The notes: generated by a model from the letters alone, not told the origin. A DNA stretch of 64,000 nucleotides from Nostoc sp. 'Peltigera membranacea cyanobiont' 210A (GCF_002246015.1 NZ_NOLJ01000003.1:384482-448481), one strand, 5' to 3'; positions 1 through 9,792 are shown, counted from the first letter of the stretch. Numbers and translations are program-made.

Positions 1-124
1 GGGGAGACAAAGCACAGCTTTGGCGGGGGTGGGGTTCTTATGATTAGGTGAAAAGAGAAAGGAGTAGGGGGAGATGAGGGGAATAACCTATGCCCCAGTT
101 CCCAGTCCCCAGTCCCCAATACCC

Positions 125-1798
125 TCAATCCTGCACAGTCATTGGCAGACGAATAGTGAAAGTAGAGCCAATTCCTGGCTGACTTTTGACAATAATTTCA
201 CCACCCATCATCTGGCAAAAGTGGCGGCTAATTGCCAACCCCAATCCCGTACCTCCATACTTTTTCGTAGTCGAGGTATCTCCTTGTGTAAAAGGTTGAA
301 ATAACTGCTGCTGTTGACGGTTAGACATACCGATACCTGTGTCGGTAACAGTGAAAATAATGCTGCCTAAAGGAGCATCCGGTCGAAATTCATCCTTTTC
401 TCTGTTGACTGTCAAAGTAACCTTGCCGTTTGTAGTGAATTTACTGGCGTTGCTGAGTAAGTTTAACAATACCTGCCGCATCCTAGTTTGATCGGCATAC
501 ATGGTGCCAAGTTGCTCATCAAAATCCACTTCTAAAACATTGGCATTTTTTTCTATAGCTGGTTTGACTGTGAGAACAACGTTATGAATCAGCGTTGCAA
601 TCTCGAATGTTTCAGGATAGAGGGTCATTTTCCCCGCTTCGATTTTTGACAAGTCGAGGATTTCGTTAATCAAGTGCAGTAGATGCCTACCAGCAGCGTT
701 AATTGTTTCTAAATCTGTGATAAAATCTGCCGATAAACCAAGATCGGTAGCGTCGTCTTGTAGTAGTTGGCTTAAGCCAATGACAGCATTTAATGGTGTG
801 CGTAATTCGTGGCTGACATTGGCCAAAAATACGCTTTTTGCTTTGCTAGCAGCTTCGGCTAATTCTTTAGCTTGTTGTAGTTCTTTTGTTCGCTGAGATA
901 CTCGCTCAATCAGATGATTTAGAGATTTGGCGAGTAGGCCAATTTCATCTTCAGTGGTAACGGGCGCTCGTAAATCGAAATTATGTTTCCTGGCAACTTG
1001 TTCAGCTACTTGGGTTACAGTGATCACTGGTTCAGCGATCGCTCGACTGGTACGCCAAGCTACAATAGCTGCGATCGCTACCGAAACCAGCATACTCGCG
1101 ATCACGATGAATCGCTCAACTATTCTCGCCTGCTCAACGGCTCTTTGCCTTTCTTGCTCTTGATCTTCAGCAGTTTGCAGGATGTTAGTCAAGCTTTGAG
1201 AAAGCTGATCTAGTTGCATGGCTGTTTCACCACGCATTATTGTTAATAACTGCGATCGGGCCGAAGAAATCTGCTGAGGCTGCACTTTTTGAGAGTCAAT
1301 TTTCTGTAAGACGACCTCGATTTGGTCAACGTAGGCATTTAAATTATTTTTGTAATCCAGCAATAACGTCTGTAAAGTCGAACTTGTTGCTGCTAGTCTT
1401 TTAGGTTTACTATCAAGAAATCCGCCAATTTTTGACTCTAGTTGCTTGGCTTTTTCAACATTCTTCAGAAAATCAGCTTTTTTGTTTTGCAGTTGTTGTG
1501 AATTTTCTAATACAGCAACTAGGTTAGAACTATGTAATTGCGCCCCTACTACTGCATCCTTATAATTACTCAGTAGTTGTCCTTGTTCATAAGCTTGATT
1601 GAATTGTCTAACTTCCCTTCCCCGGTAGTAATTAGCAATCACTAACCCAGTCAGTGAGCCAAAAAAGCCAATTCCAATAGCTACAAAGTACCCATAGCCA
1701 ATTTTTTGATGGATACGCCAAGAACTAGCTTTGAGTTTCCCTCGTGAAGGAAATTCTATAGTTGGGAGTTCGTCTGTCGATGGCTCTTCGGCTGACAC
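125..1798 (-). CDS. Membrane-bound sensor histidine kinase (HAMP-HisKA-HATPase)
   Basis: Predicted two-component sensor kinase of 557 residues. A first membrane segment lies near residues 33-57, an extracytoplasmic helical region rich in Gln/Lys/Glu near 60-225, and a second membrane segment near 228-248. HAMP follows (about 250-303), then HisKA with the H-box SHELRTPLN (His330), an N-box containing [11 protein letters not shown], a G1 box DTGIGMS and a G2 box [10 protein letters not shown]. All catalytic boxes are intact, so it should autophosphorylate. There is no receiver domain and no response regulator beside it, so it is an orphan kinase whose partner and signal are unknown. The start is GTG with a weak ribosome site; no better start lies just downstream. 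Confident for family, not for signal. Confidence 0.9.
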   Translation of the reverse strand: MSAEEPSTDELPTIEFPSRGKLKASSWRIHQKIGYGYFVAIGIGFFGSLTGLVIANYYRGREVRQFNQAYEQGQLLSNYKDAVVGAQLHSSNLVAVLENSQQLQNKKADFLKNVEKAKQLESKIGGFLDSKPKRLAATSSTLQTLLLDYKNNLNAYVDQIEVVLQKIDSQKVQPQQISSARSQLLTIMRGETAMQLDQLSQSLTNILQTAEDQEQERQRAVEQARIVERFIVIASMLVSVAIAAIVAWRTSRAIAEPVITVTQVAEQVARKHNFDLRAPVTTEDEIGLLAKSLNHLIERVSQRTKELQQAKELAEAASKAKSVFLANVSHELRTPLNAVIGLSQLLQDDATDLGLSADFITDLETINAAGRHLLHLINEILDLSKIEAGKMTLYPETFEIATLIHNVVLTVKPAIEKNANVLEVDFDEQLGTMYADQTRMRQVLLNLLSNASKFTTNGKVTLTVNREKDEFRPDAPLGSIIFTVTDTGIGMSNRQQQQLFQPFTQGDTSTTKKYGGTGLGLAISRHFCQMMGGEIIVKSQPGIGSTFTIRLPMTVQD

Positions 1799-2814
1799 TT
1801 TTTTGCTTTCTGAACTGCTGTAGATAGGGGTTGGCTTTTGAGGAAGGCATTTCTCAAACCTCCTTGCCTTCCCGCAAAAATAATCAAATTAGTCTAGATT
1901 GTCAAAATACCTTAATTTAGTCATTAACATCTACATTATCTTCTTTTATCGCAAGAGCAAATGATTGCTTGCGAGATAATTAGCATCATCTTAGATAAGA
2001 TAAGTAATTTTTACAACAAATTTTATAAGTATAATTACTAAGTTTAATAGAATTTACTTTTTTTAGGAGCAACGATATAGTTTCCTGCACTAAAGACCCT
2101 CCTGAGAGCGTCTTCTCCTTACTACACTACTTTCCACAATATGCGGTTGATAGCAAGCAATGAGTTCTTGCGATCGCCTACGCCATTACTCTACCTTATA
2201 AAATTAATACAATCAGGAGAAAAACAAAAGGTTTGATACTTCTTGGGGATTAGGGATTGGGCAAAAGAGTGCTGAGTTTTGTTTATCTCCTTGCCTCCCT
2301 AATCCCAGGCACCTATATCATAAAACAGCTTCTAAGTCTAGTCTAGATGAACACAGAAAAATTTTTATTAGGTATTAATATCAAGACGAATGCGTTAATT
2401 GACGAACGCGGCTTAAGATAGCTTTAATATCGGCTAAAATCGGCTTCTAGGCTTATATAAATGAGAAGCGGAGTGATTTTTGCATGATTTGTACTTAGAT
2501 TTAGTACGATTATGAGCAAATGCCACGGAATGGGATAATCACAACCTGAGGATTCCAATTGATTCCAAAAATAGAACTCAGGAAGTTGATTATAATACAT
2601 CCTGCTGCCTTCTGAGTTCTATCCTCCTACTGACTGTCTACCTTGTAGTTGATGCAGTAGATAGTATGGGGCAAGTATGGTTATAGGACACTAAAATCTT
2701 TTTGTGCCTTTCACCAAATTGTACTGATTCGCAAGTACATTACCTAATCAACAACCTTTTGGTTGTAATTATCCAGATTAGAAAAACTCAACTGTCAAAT
2801 TAATAGGAGTGAAA
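1799..2814. other. Gene-free interval of about 1 kb
   Basis: AT-rich spacer between a leftward kinase gene and the rightward CAAD gene. I see no convincing ORF or known RNA. A purine-rich AGGAG near 2065 is followed by no usable reading frame. The CAAD promoter should lie in the right-hand part. Confidence 0.4.
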
Positions 2815-3252
2815 ATGCCAGAACAAGAATTTACCGAAAACGCATCTAAAGAGACTACAGTGGCAGAGATCAACAACCAAACGGGAACTATCACCAAACT
2901 CCAGCCTCCGGCACAGCCTCAAGACGAATGGGTAAAATACGGGGAGCAAATTTCTACCTTTTTAGCAACATTACCAGATTATTTGGGAAGCTTCTTTAAT
3001 CAATATAAGCAACCCCTGGTAACAGTTGGTTTAATTGTAGGATCAATTGTTGCCGTTAAAGTACTCTTGGCAATATTAGATGCTTTGAATGATATCCCTT
3101 TGGTAGCACCTACTTTTGAGCTGATCGGTATTGGTTACTCTGCCTGGTTTGTTTACCGCTATTTACTCAAAGCCTCAACCAGGAAAGAGTTAACTAGTGA
3201 AATCACCACTCTTAAATCACAAGTTGTCGGTAAACAAATTCCAGAAGCTTAA
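2815..3252 (+). CDS. CAAD-domain thylakoid membrane protein
   Basis: Protein of 145 residues. A hydrophilic, acidic N-terminal region is followed by an amphipathic stretch (TFLATLPDYLGSFF), then two adjacent hydrophobic helices near residues 68-92 and 98-118, and a short charged tail. This is the cyanobacterial CAAD domain (aminoacyl-tRNA synthetase appended domain), related to plant CURT1 proteins that shape thylakoid membranes; free-standing copies are common in cyanobacteria. I chose ATG at 2815, not the GTG at 2809, because AGGAG at 2805-2809 is spaced five bases before the ATG and overlaps the GTG. It appears monocistronic, with a strong hairpin downstream. Role in membrane curvature is inferred from the family. 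Confidence 0.85.
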   Translation: MPEQEFTENASKETTVAEINNQTGTITKLQPPAQPQDEWVKYGEQISTFLATLPDYLGSFFNQYKQPLVTVGLIVGSIVAVKVLLAILDALNDIPLVAPTFELIGIGYSAWFVYRYLLKASTRKELTSEITTLKSQVVGKQIPEA

Positions 3253-3265
3253 TATCTAATTATCG

Positions 3266-3308
3266 CTTCTCTATGAGACGCTACGCGTAGCTTGCTCCTG
3301 TGAGAAGT
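3266..3308. repeat. Nostoc-type short palindromic repeat (GACGCTACGCG family)
   Basis: Contains TTCTCTATGAGACGCTACGC followed by GTAGC. Related copies carrying GACGCTACGCG or its complement occur near 10049, 13276, 13454 and 46269. The core is an imperfect palindrome. Confidence 0.6.
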
Positions 3309-3329
3309 ACGCTCTAATTCTAAATCCCC

Positions 3330-3364
3330 GAAGACTGGACACCGACTTTCGGCGTCCAGTCTTC
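3330..3364. terminator. Strong hairpin downstream of the CAAD gene
   Basis: GAAGACTGGAC pairs perfectly with GTCCAGTCTTC across a 13-base loop that itself contains CCG/CGG. The 11-bp stem lies 78 bases after the CAAD stop codon. It lacks a long T tract, so it may be a transcript-stabilising hairpin or a repeat and not a classical terminator. Confidence 0.5.
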
Positions 3365-3478
3365 TCTCAAAGTTCCTGACAAAATTTTTAACAATTTGTA
3401 ATATCAAGACTACACCCATAACGCTAGTACCCGTAGAAGTCGCTGCCTGCGATCCTTGGTTTAATTACGAATTAGTAA

Positions 3479-4651
3479 TTATTGTTGAGGCGAACCTCCG
3501 GTGGGCAATTTAACTTTTGGGTTCGGTTTTGGAGTCTGTGGAAGTTCTGTAGATATTTTAGGCGATGCCTGCGGCGGGCTACTCCTACGCACTATATTAG
3601 GAGATGTAATTGCCGACAGTTTGCCCCGTTTGACTAAAGCTTGATGAATCATCGCCGCCACTTCTGCCCGACTAGCTACTTTGTTGGGATCGAGGACTTG
3701 GGGATTTGGATAGTTAACTACCAGACCATTGGTTGTAGCAGCAGCTATTTTGCCTATAGCATAAGGTGGAATATCTTTAGCATCTTTATAGACACTAATA
3801 ATCTGATTTGGCGAAGTGGGGGCTTTCAAATTTAACCCACTAACAAGGGCAACTAAAACTTGCACTCGTGAAATATTTTGTTGTGGTTTGAAGGTTTTTT
3901 TCGGGTAGCCCTTGAGAAATCCCGCACTGATAGCTTGGTCAATTGCTGAAGTTGCCCAGAATTTTGTTGGTACATCTTGAAATGCGATCGCAGTTTTAGA
4001 CGGTTCTTGGTCAAAAGCTTTTTCTAGTATGGCAGCAAATTCGGCGCGGTTTACAGGCTGATTTGGTCTAAAAGAATAATCAGGAAACCCTTTGAGAATC
4101 CCACGGGCAGAAAGAACGTCTATAAAACGCCGACTCCAAAAGTTATTGGGCACATCATTAAATGCAATTGGCGGCGGAATGATTGATTTTGGTCTTGCCG
4201 GAGTTACTAAAGGCAACGCTGATGATTTGAGTGATGACTCAAGTTCTGTTGGAGGGGATACAGGCGTTTGTGGTTGTGGGGATGGAGTTGGGATTACCAA
4301 AATAGATGGTAACATGGCGCGGTAAGGAGTTGCGCTGTTAGTTGGGAATGAAGGTGTCTTGGGTTCAACAACAGCTTCCGGTGAAGAATAGGGCAAAACG
4401 TTGTTGGGGACTGTATAAGGTTCTACCTTGGCAGTAGGAGAGGGCAATACTGGATTTGGTCGAACACTAGGAGACGGAGTGGAGGAAGGCAACAGCAGCC
4501 CGTTTAAGTTCCAACTAGAATCTCTGCGGGACAACGACCAAAAAAGAATCGCTCCGATAGTGGTAAAGGCAACCAGAATGGCTATAAATTCATCAAAGCC
4601 AAGGGCAGTTTTTTGAGATGACTCCGGTTCGGAAGGAGGTCTATTTGTCAT
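3479..4651 (-). CDS. S-layer homology (SLH) domain protein
   Basis: Protein of 390 residues with one membrane anchor near residues 20-42, a long Pro/Ser/Thr-rich linker (about 50-165) and three SLH-like modules: about 167-215 (FNDVPNNFW...GFPDYSFRP), 220-275 (FQDVPTKFW...GYPKKTFKP) and 285-340 (YKDAKDIPP...RAEVAAMI). SLH modules typically bind cell-wall polymers, so it is probably an anchored envelope protein with the modules outside the membrane. The last 45 residues are low-complexity; part of this tail is encoded by a mobile palindrome at 3561-3592, suggesting the C-terminus was altered by repeat insertion. It stands alone, with no obvious operon partner. Confidence 0.85.
   Translation of the reverse strand: MTNRPPSEPESSQKTALGFDEFIAILVAFTTIGAILFWSLSRRDSSWNLNGLLLPSSTPSPSVRPNPVLPSPTAKVEPYTVPNNVLPYSSPEAVVEPKTPSFPTNSATPYRAMLPSILVIPTPSPQPQTPVSPPTELESSLKSSALPLVTPARPKSIIPPPIAFNDVPNNFWSRRFIDVLSARGILKGFPDYSFRPNQPVNRAEFAAILEKAFDQEPSKTAIAFQDVPTKFWATSAIDQAISAGFLKGYPKKTFKPQQNISRVQVLVALVSGLNLKAPTSPNQIISVYKDAKDIPPYAIGKIAAATTNGLVVNYPNPQVLDPNKVASRAEVAAMIHQALVKRGKLSAITSPNIVRRSSPPQASPKISTELPQTPKPNPKVKLPTGGSPQQ
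3561..3592. repeat. Palindromic repeat (GCGATGCCTGCGGCGGGCTAC family) inside a coding region
   Basis: Reads GGCGATGCCTGCGGCGGGCT followed by ACTCCTACGCAC. Related copies occur at 5685-5714 (inverted), 35315-35344, 48121-48152, 49019-49050 and 54798-54830. This copy is translated in the SLH protein tail as the stretch around SSPPQASPK. Confidence 0.75.
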
Positions 4652-4748
4652 CGTGATTACCCTGGTAGCAGTAAAAATTTGTGTCTAAACAAATTAAGCC
4701 ACAGATGACTCTTTTACACCAGCCCTTTTTTAATTCGTAATTCGTAAT

Positions 4749-4781
4749 GACGCTCGCGGACTCGCTACCGCTACGCTAACG
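4749..4781. repeat. Palindromic repeat of the CTACGC family
   Basis: GACGCTCGCGGACTCGCTAC followed by CGCTACGCTAACG, flanked on both sides by near-identical TTCGTAAT-type sequence. Resembles the other GC-rich palindromes of this window embedded in AT-rich spacer. Confidence 0.5.
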
Positions 4782-4805
4782 TAATTCGTAATTTGTAGTA
4801 CGGTA

Positions 4806-5639
4806 TTAGATTTCTGGTTCAACGCCGAGCGATCGCAATTGGGCAGCTAGGCGATCGGCTCTTTGGGATTCCTGTTCTGCTCTTTGGGATTCCTGTTCTG
4901 CTCTTTGGGATTCCTGTTCTGCTCTTTGGGATTCCTGTTCTGCTCTTTGGGATTCCTGTTCTGCTCTTTCATCGCCACTCAACAACAAATTGCCTTCTAA
5001 ATCCCACCAACGCAGCCAGGGTAATTCTACATTCTGATAAACTCCCTGCCATAAACCTAATTCAACACCCAAAGCAACTATAGGATAATGTCCTCGTTCA
5101 TTTGCTGGTAATATCTGATACCGTCCTTCAATCAGATGATAAACTTCTAGGTTGGCTTTACTCGCTTCATAAATGCCGTAGAAGGCAGGACGAATCACTT
5201 GCTCATAAATCCAAAATTTACCCTTCAAAGGAGTTTTATCCCGTTCTTCACTACCGTCCCCAGAGACAAATTCTAAGACAATCAACGGGGCAATAAACTC
5301 TCGCCACAACACATAAGAACGTCGCGTTTGCCCATTGAGCAAAAATGGTACATTCGGTACATAAAACCAATCTGGTGCTTCTGCGCCTTTTTCAAGGGGA
5401 TCGGTTAAGCGCCAGTAAATGCCTAAGTCTTGCCCTATACAGTATTCACCTTCAGGATTTAATTGTTTGAGGATGGGTGTAATAGAGTCAGTTAGTAGGA
5501 TGCTTTGGGGATGCTCTTGCCAATTTTTGCCTTCGGCACGCTCCGCGAACACGAACGTACCATTAGACTCAGGAAGTTGAGTATGATCCGGGAAGGGAAA
5601 AGGAGTGAGAGCGTTGGGTGGATTGGTTACAGAGGTCAT
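4806..5639 (-). CDS. Uma2 family (DUF820) putative restriction endonuclease-like protein
   Basis: Protein of 277 residues. The first ~215 residues show the Uma2/DUF820 fold, widespread in cyanobacteria and related to PD-(D/E)XK nucleases; the segment IVLEFVSGDGSEERDK carries the conserved acidic core. The C-terminal part is a highly charged coiled coil built from five perfect copies of the heptad RAEQESQ, then RADRLAAQLRSLGVEPEI, a tail typical of this family. The five copies are identical at DNA level (21 bp each), indicating recent expansion. Biological role of Uma2 proteins is unknown; nuclease activity is inferred only from fold. Confidence 0.82.
   Translation of the reverse strand: MTSVTNPPNALTPFPFPDHTQLPESNGTFVFAERAEGKNWQEHPQSILLTDSITPILKQLNPEGEYCIGQDLGIYWRLTDPLEKGAEAPDWFYVPNVPFLLNGQTRRSYVLWREFIAPLIVLEFVSGDGSEERDKTPLKGKFWIYEQVIRPAFYGIYEASKANLEVYHLIEGRYQILPANERGHYPIVALGVELGLWQGVYQNVELPWLRWWDLEGNLLLSGDERAEQESQRAEQESQRAEQESQRAEQESQRAEQESQRADRLAAQLRSLGVEPEI
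4858..4962. repeat. 21-bp tandem repeat, five identical copies
   Basis: The unit GCTCTTTGGGATTCCTGTTC plus T is repeated five times without mismatch, in frame, inside the Uma2 gene. It encodes the heptad RAEQESQ on the minus strand. Copy number probably varies between strains. Confidence 0.9.
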
Positions 5640-5684
5640 AACGCTACCTTTGCACTCTTCGTAAAGGTTATTTTTAGTTTAGCT

Positions 5685-5714
5685 TGCGTAGGCGTAGCCC
5701 GTCGTAGACATCGC
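5685..5714. repeat. Palindromic repeat, inverted orientation
   Basis: TGCGTAGGCGTAGCCCGTCG followed by TAGACATCGC is the reverse complement of the GCGATGYCTACGRCGGGCTACGCCTACGC repeat seen elsewhere in the window. It sits in the divergent spacer between the Uma2 gene and the kinase-like gene. Confidence 0.65.
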
Positions 5715-5879
5715 TCTCTAAATATTCTCCGCCCAAATCAGAAATCGCACGCCAATTACTTCCAGTCACCTGAGAAAGATTTTCACCTTGACAGACCACT
5801 AGTCTTACTAAATACCCAAACCAAAACCGGATTTTGAGGGTGGCAGAATGTAAAATATTAACTTATTGTTTACCTGTCT

Positions 5880-7259
5880 TTGAAAAAATCAGGGTGTCTA
5901 GTGCCAGAAGAATTCAGTTACCAAATTTCACCACCATTTTTGTCTGAGGGAAGCGATCGCGATCTTAGTTTAGATTCAACCCTCCAAGAACTACCAATGT
6001 ATAACTTCTCGGTGGAAATCAGCCACACTGGGATGGAAGTGGCTAGTTTTTTGGACAAATACCCCTTGCTACCAGGAGTAATTTTGGTAGAACAGGGACA
6101 TTTCATTGGGATGATTTCGCGACGGCGACTACTAGAATTTTTGATTCGTCCATTCGGACAAGAGTTATTTGTTCAGCAACCATTAGCTGTTCTCTACAGC
6201 TATGTGCGGACATCGATGTTGCTTGTTACTGATACAACATCGATTTTAACAACAATGCAACTTAGCTTAAAGCGATCGCCAGAATTATTAGCAGAACCAA
6301 TTGTAGTACAAACCGAATCTGGTGCTTATAGATTGTTAGATGTCCAAGAATTAAATATTATTTCTTGGCAAATTCGGGGAATCGACAATCTAATCCGCTA
6401 TGAACGCAGTCAAGCCCAAATGATTCAAAATGATAAAATGGCAAACTTGGGGCGTTTAGTAGACGGCGTAGCCCACGAAGTTTTAGACCCAGTGGGTTTT
6501 ATTTGGGGTAACATAATTTATGTTTCAAACTACAGTCAAGATTTACTCAAACTAATAGCCGCTTACGATCGAGAGTTGCCATCAGTTTCTCAGGCAATTA
6601 ATCAGATTAAAGAAGAGATTGAATTTGATTTTTTAGAGCAAGATTTGTCGCGATCGCTTGCTAGTATTCGCACGGGAGCGGAAAGATTAAAAAAACTCGT
6701 TACTAGTTTACAAAACTTCTGTCATATTGATGAAGTTTTTCCCAAGCCAGTAGACTTACACGCCTGTATAGATAGCATTATTTTATTAATTAATAGCCGT
6801 CTTCAAGGAGAAATCGAAATCGTCAAATACTACGGTCAATTACCCCCAGTGTATTGCTTTATGGGGCAATTAAACCAGGTTTTGATGAATATTTTAAGTG
6901 AAGTTGTGGATACTTTACTCAATGAAGCAGTGCGACAGCAGTTACATTTAGAAGAGACAAAGACTGTTCAAAAACCCCGAATTGAGATTACCACAGAAGT
7001 TATATCACAAGAAGCAAGCAAACCAGATGCACCAGATTCTCGCTGGGTTTTAATTCGCATTGCTGACAATGGCTCTGGAATGTCTGAAGAATTGCAACAG
7101 CAAATTATGGAGTCTTTTTCTCTGGAAACAAAGAATGGTAAAAATACTGGTTTAGCAGTAAGTTATCGAATTATCACCGTCAGACATGGCGGAAAATTAA
7201 ATTTCCATTCACAGATTGGTATAGGTACAAAATTTGAAATTTTATTGCCTTTAGTTTGA
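5880..7259 (+). CDS. Histidine kinase-like protein, probably degenerate
   Basis: Protein of 459 residues. The N-terminal ~170 residues resemble a CBS-pair-like sensory region (SFLDKYPLLPGVILVE... FIGMISRRRLLEF). A dimerisation helix with His199 (GVAHEVLDP) follows, then an HATPase_c-like region. It is a clear paralogue of the kinase at 7289-8368, with the same spacing through HisKA and the same GQLNQVxMNIL motif. The N-box reads MNILSEVVDTL where the neighbour has MNILVNALDAL, so the second Asn is Glu341; the G2 loop is shortened (KNTGLAVSY against KGTGMGMAISY). G1 (DNGSGMS) remains. ATP turnover is therefore doubtful and it may act as a regulatory pseudokinase. Start is TTG at 5880; GTG at 5901 is an alternative. 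Confidence 0.8.
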   Translation: MKKSGCLVPEEFSYQISPPFLSEGSDRDLSLDSTLQELPMYNFSVEISHTGMEVASFLDKYPLLPGVILVEQGHFIGMISRRRLLEFLIRPFGQELFVQQPLAVLYSYVRTSMLLVTDTTSILTTMQLSLKRSPELLAEPIVVQTESGAYRLLDVQELNIISWQIRGIDNLIRYERSQAQMIQNDKMANLGRLVDGVAHEVLDPVGFIWGNIIYVSNYSQDLLKLIAAYDRELPSVSQAINQIKEEIEFDFLEQDLSRSLASIRTGAERLKKLVTSLQNFCHIDEVFPKPVDLHACIDSIILLINSRLQGEIEIVKYYGQLPPVYCFMGQLNQVLMNILSEVVDTLLNEAVRQQLHLEETKTVQKPRIEITTEVISQEASKPDAPDSRWVLIRIADNGSGMSEELQQQIMESFSLETKNGKNTGLAVSYRIITVRHGGKLNFHSQIGIGTKFEILLPLV

Positions 7260-7288
7260 TTGATTACGAATTACGAATTAACGTTATG

Positions 7289-8368
7289 TTAGATTACTGG
7301 ACAAACTTCCTGCTGGATAGGAATTTGAATCACAAACTCCGTTCCTTTTCCAGGTGTTGAAAAAACTTCTAACTTGCCGCCATGTTTTTCGGTGATGATT
7401 TGATAGCTGATAGCCATTCCCATTCCTGTTCCCTTACCAACAGGTTTGGTTGTGAAGAAGGGATTGAAAATCTGTTTTTGAATAGATTCAGGAATTCCAG
7501 AGCCATTATCTGCGATCGCAATTTTTACCCATTGCAAATCAACGACAGAGGTACGAATCGTGATACAACTGGGATGATCGCGGATTTCCTGATAAGTTCG
7601 TTGAGCATTGAGTTCTTCGAGAGCATCGAGAGCATTTACTAGAATATTCATAAACACTTGGTTTAGCTGTCCAGCGTAGCACTCTACATGAGATAAATTG
7701 CCGTATTCTCTGATAATTTGAACCCCTGAGCTTTTATCAGTGGCTTTCAGGCGGTGCTGCAAAATCATCAAAGTATTGTCGATGCCTTCATGAATATCTA
7801 CGGCTTTGAACTCACTTTCATCCAGGCGCGAGAAGTTACGCAGTGACAGCACAATCTCTCGAATACGCTCCGTCCCAATATTCATTGAGTGCAATACCAT
7901 AATTGCGTCTTTTTCTAGAAACTCTAAATCGATGGTTTTGCGTTCGGTTTGAATTTCAGCAGGTGGATTGGGGAAATAACGGTGATAAAGCTGGACAAGT
8001 CGCAATAAGTCATGGGTATATTGGCTGATATGGGTGATATTTCCGTAAATAAAGCTAACGGGATTGTTGATTTCATGAGCAATCCCAGCCACCATTTGAC
8101 CAAGAGCAGACATCTTTTCACTTTGAATTATTTGAGCCTGCATTTTATGCAAACTATTTAACGTATTTTCTAACTCTTGGCCTCTTTGCTGCAAGTTTGT
8201 TTGAGAGTCTTCTAACTCACAAATGACTTTCTTAAGTAAAAACTCTTTTGTTGCAATGTCAGTTTCTAACTGGCGGCGTTCATTTTGGCATCGTTCCAGC
8301 TTTTTGTGCAAGATGCGGTTTGTTTTTTCTAACTCTTGAATCTGTATGGAATTGTCTTGGTTATCCAT
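7289..8368 (-). CDS. Soluble sensor histidine kinase
   Basis: Protein of 359 residues with no membrane segment. Residues 1-85 form a coiled coil, followed by HisKA with GIAHEINNP (His98) and an HATPase_c domain with an intact N-box (MNILVNALDAL), G1 (DNGSGIP), F-box (FFTTKPVGKGTG) and G2 (GTGMGMAISY). It should be an active cytoplasmic kinase that receives its signal from a partner. It lies seven bases downstream of the FIST-domain gene on the same strand, so the two are almost certainly co-transcribed and FIST is the likely sensor. It converges with its degenerate paralogue, only 29 bases separating the two stop codons. Confidence 0.9.
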   Translation of the reverse strand: MDNQDNSIQIQELEKTNRILHKKLERCQNERRQLETDIATKEFLLKKVICELEDSQTNLQQRGQELENTLNSLHKMQAQIIQSEKMSALGQMVAGIAHEINNPVSFIYGNITHISQYTHDLLRLVQLYHRYFPNPPAEIQTERKTIDLEFLEKDAIMVLHSMNIGTERIREIVLSLRNFSRLDESEFKAVDIHEGIDNTLMILQHRLKATDKSSGVQIIREYGNLSHVECYAGQLNQVFMNILVNALDALEELNAQRTYQEIRDHPSCITIRTSVVDLQWVKIAIADNGSGIPESIQKQIFNPFFTTKPVGKGTGMGMAISYQIITEKHGGKLEVFSTPGKGTEFVIQIPIQQEVCPVI

Positions 8369-8375
8369 ACACCAC

Positions 8376-9533
8376 TCATTTTGTCCCTATTAACAGCGTG
8401 ACAAAGGTTTTGTTATGAAATTGGGTTTGACCTCCACCCACTAAAGGAGCAATTTCACCATAAGCATAGAAACCACAACAAGGTAATGCCTTTGGTAAAT
8501 GAGTTTTGACAAGCTGATACTCAACTCTTGCTAAAGTTCCCAGAATTCGCCGACGGGCTGCACAGGAAATAAGTAATGCTGCCGTTGGCTCCACACCGGG
8601 ATAATCTGCAATAGCATTCTTCAAAGATGTCTCAGAAGCTGACAAAATATTGTCACGAGTCGCATCGGTAATTTGTACAACTGCCTGTTCAGGAATATCT
8701 GAGAAGAACGTGACGCTACCAGACTGTTGATCGTAGCCATTGGGTGCCCGTAAATAGAAATGATCTTGATCCTCAAAAACTGCTAGGGCATGAATGGCAT
8801 AATTGGATGCAAATCTTTCTTCACCGAGATAATGCTGATAGAAATCTAAGGCACGTTGTCCATCAATTTCATAGACTACGTTGCCATCTACTTTAGTTAC
8901 ACGGCTACGTTGGCTGATGGGAGTCCAACCACTTGCAACTCCGTGGGAAAATAGTAGTTTTCCAGAGAATAGTAGCACTGGAACTGAATCACTCAGTACT
9001 TCACCTTGGAAGAATTGGTAGGTTTTGTCAAAGGTATAGTCGTCGGCAGTCATTCCCCCAATGATGGGAATATATTCTCCCAGGCTTTGTTTTAAACCTT
9101 CTAAAATTAAAACCCCATTGCTGGTTAGACTATCGGGGAAGGTAAGGCACAATTGTGGTACAAATGAACTCTTTGCCTGTGCTTGTGCGATCGCTTCTTG
9201 GGCTGCAAGGGCTGGATTTTTGGATACTCCTCGGCCAATACCGGAGTGAATTTCCACTTCATCGCTAGCAAACAGCATTAAGGTCAGAGAATCTTGCTGA
9301 AACTCCAGAATTGAAGAAATTTCTCCATTTGTCGTTCCACCAATCAACTCAATTCCGGGAAAAGCGTCTTGGATGCGTTGCAAAATTAACGCATGGTCAA
9401 AGTCTATAGCAGTGAATAAAATTCCAGCTTGGGGAAGGAAGCCGGCAAGAGAACGGCTACATTCTTGAAGAACTTCAGCGATCGCATTTTGAGATTCAGG
9501 ATCGTCGCTATGACCAACAACAACTCGAAACAC
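8376..9533 (-). CDS. FIST domain sensory protein
   Basis: Protein of 385 residues matching FIST_N plus FIST_C. The N-terminal half contains FPGIELIGGTTNGEIS and the segment DSLTLMLFASD; the C-terminal half contains ALDFYQHYLGEE and a late LISCAARRRILG, with a final CCGFYAYGEIAP. FIST proteins are proposed to bind small ligands and to signal through associated kinases. Start is GTG. The histidine kinase gene follows after seven bases, making a two-gene sensor-kinase operon. The ligand cannot be told from sequence. No response regulator is encoded nearby. Confidence 0.88.
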   Translation of the reverse strand: MFRVVVGHSDDPESQNAIAEVLQECSRSLAGFLPQAGILFTAIDFDHALILQRIQDAFPGIELIGGTTNGEISSILEFQQDSLTLMLFASDEVEIHSGIGRGVSKNPALAAQEAIAQAQAKSSFVPQLCLTFPDSLTSNGVLILEGLKQSLGEYIPIIGGMTADDYTFDKTYQFFQGEVLSDSVPVLLFSGKLLFSHGVASGWTPISQRSRVTKVDGNVVYEIDGQRALDFYQHYLGEERFASNYAIHALAVFEDQDHFYLRAPNGYDQQSGSVTFFSDIPEQAVVQITDATRDNILSASETSLKNAIADYPGVEPTAALLISCAARRRILGTLARVEYQLVKTHLPKALPCCGFYAYGEIAPLVGGGQTQFHNKTFVTLLIGTK

Positions 9534-9792
9534 AACTACCTCATTGTAAGTTTAAAGACTGGGTAGCTTATCCAATTGGGATCTCAGCACCCAGAAACCT
9601 ACATTTAGATTTCCCACTTACTTGAACTAAATCTCAACTCACCTGACTTTTTCTCGAAACAGAATTCAGGAGTCAGAATTCAGTAAGGGACTTCCAAGAA
9701 ATAAATTATCCATCTTGTGGGGTGCGTGTCTCGCCATTGGTGTCAACTTAAGCCGAAAACTATATCGGACAGGCGTTTTGCAAATCCCTCAC

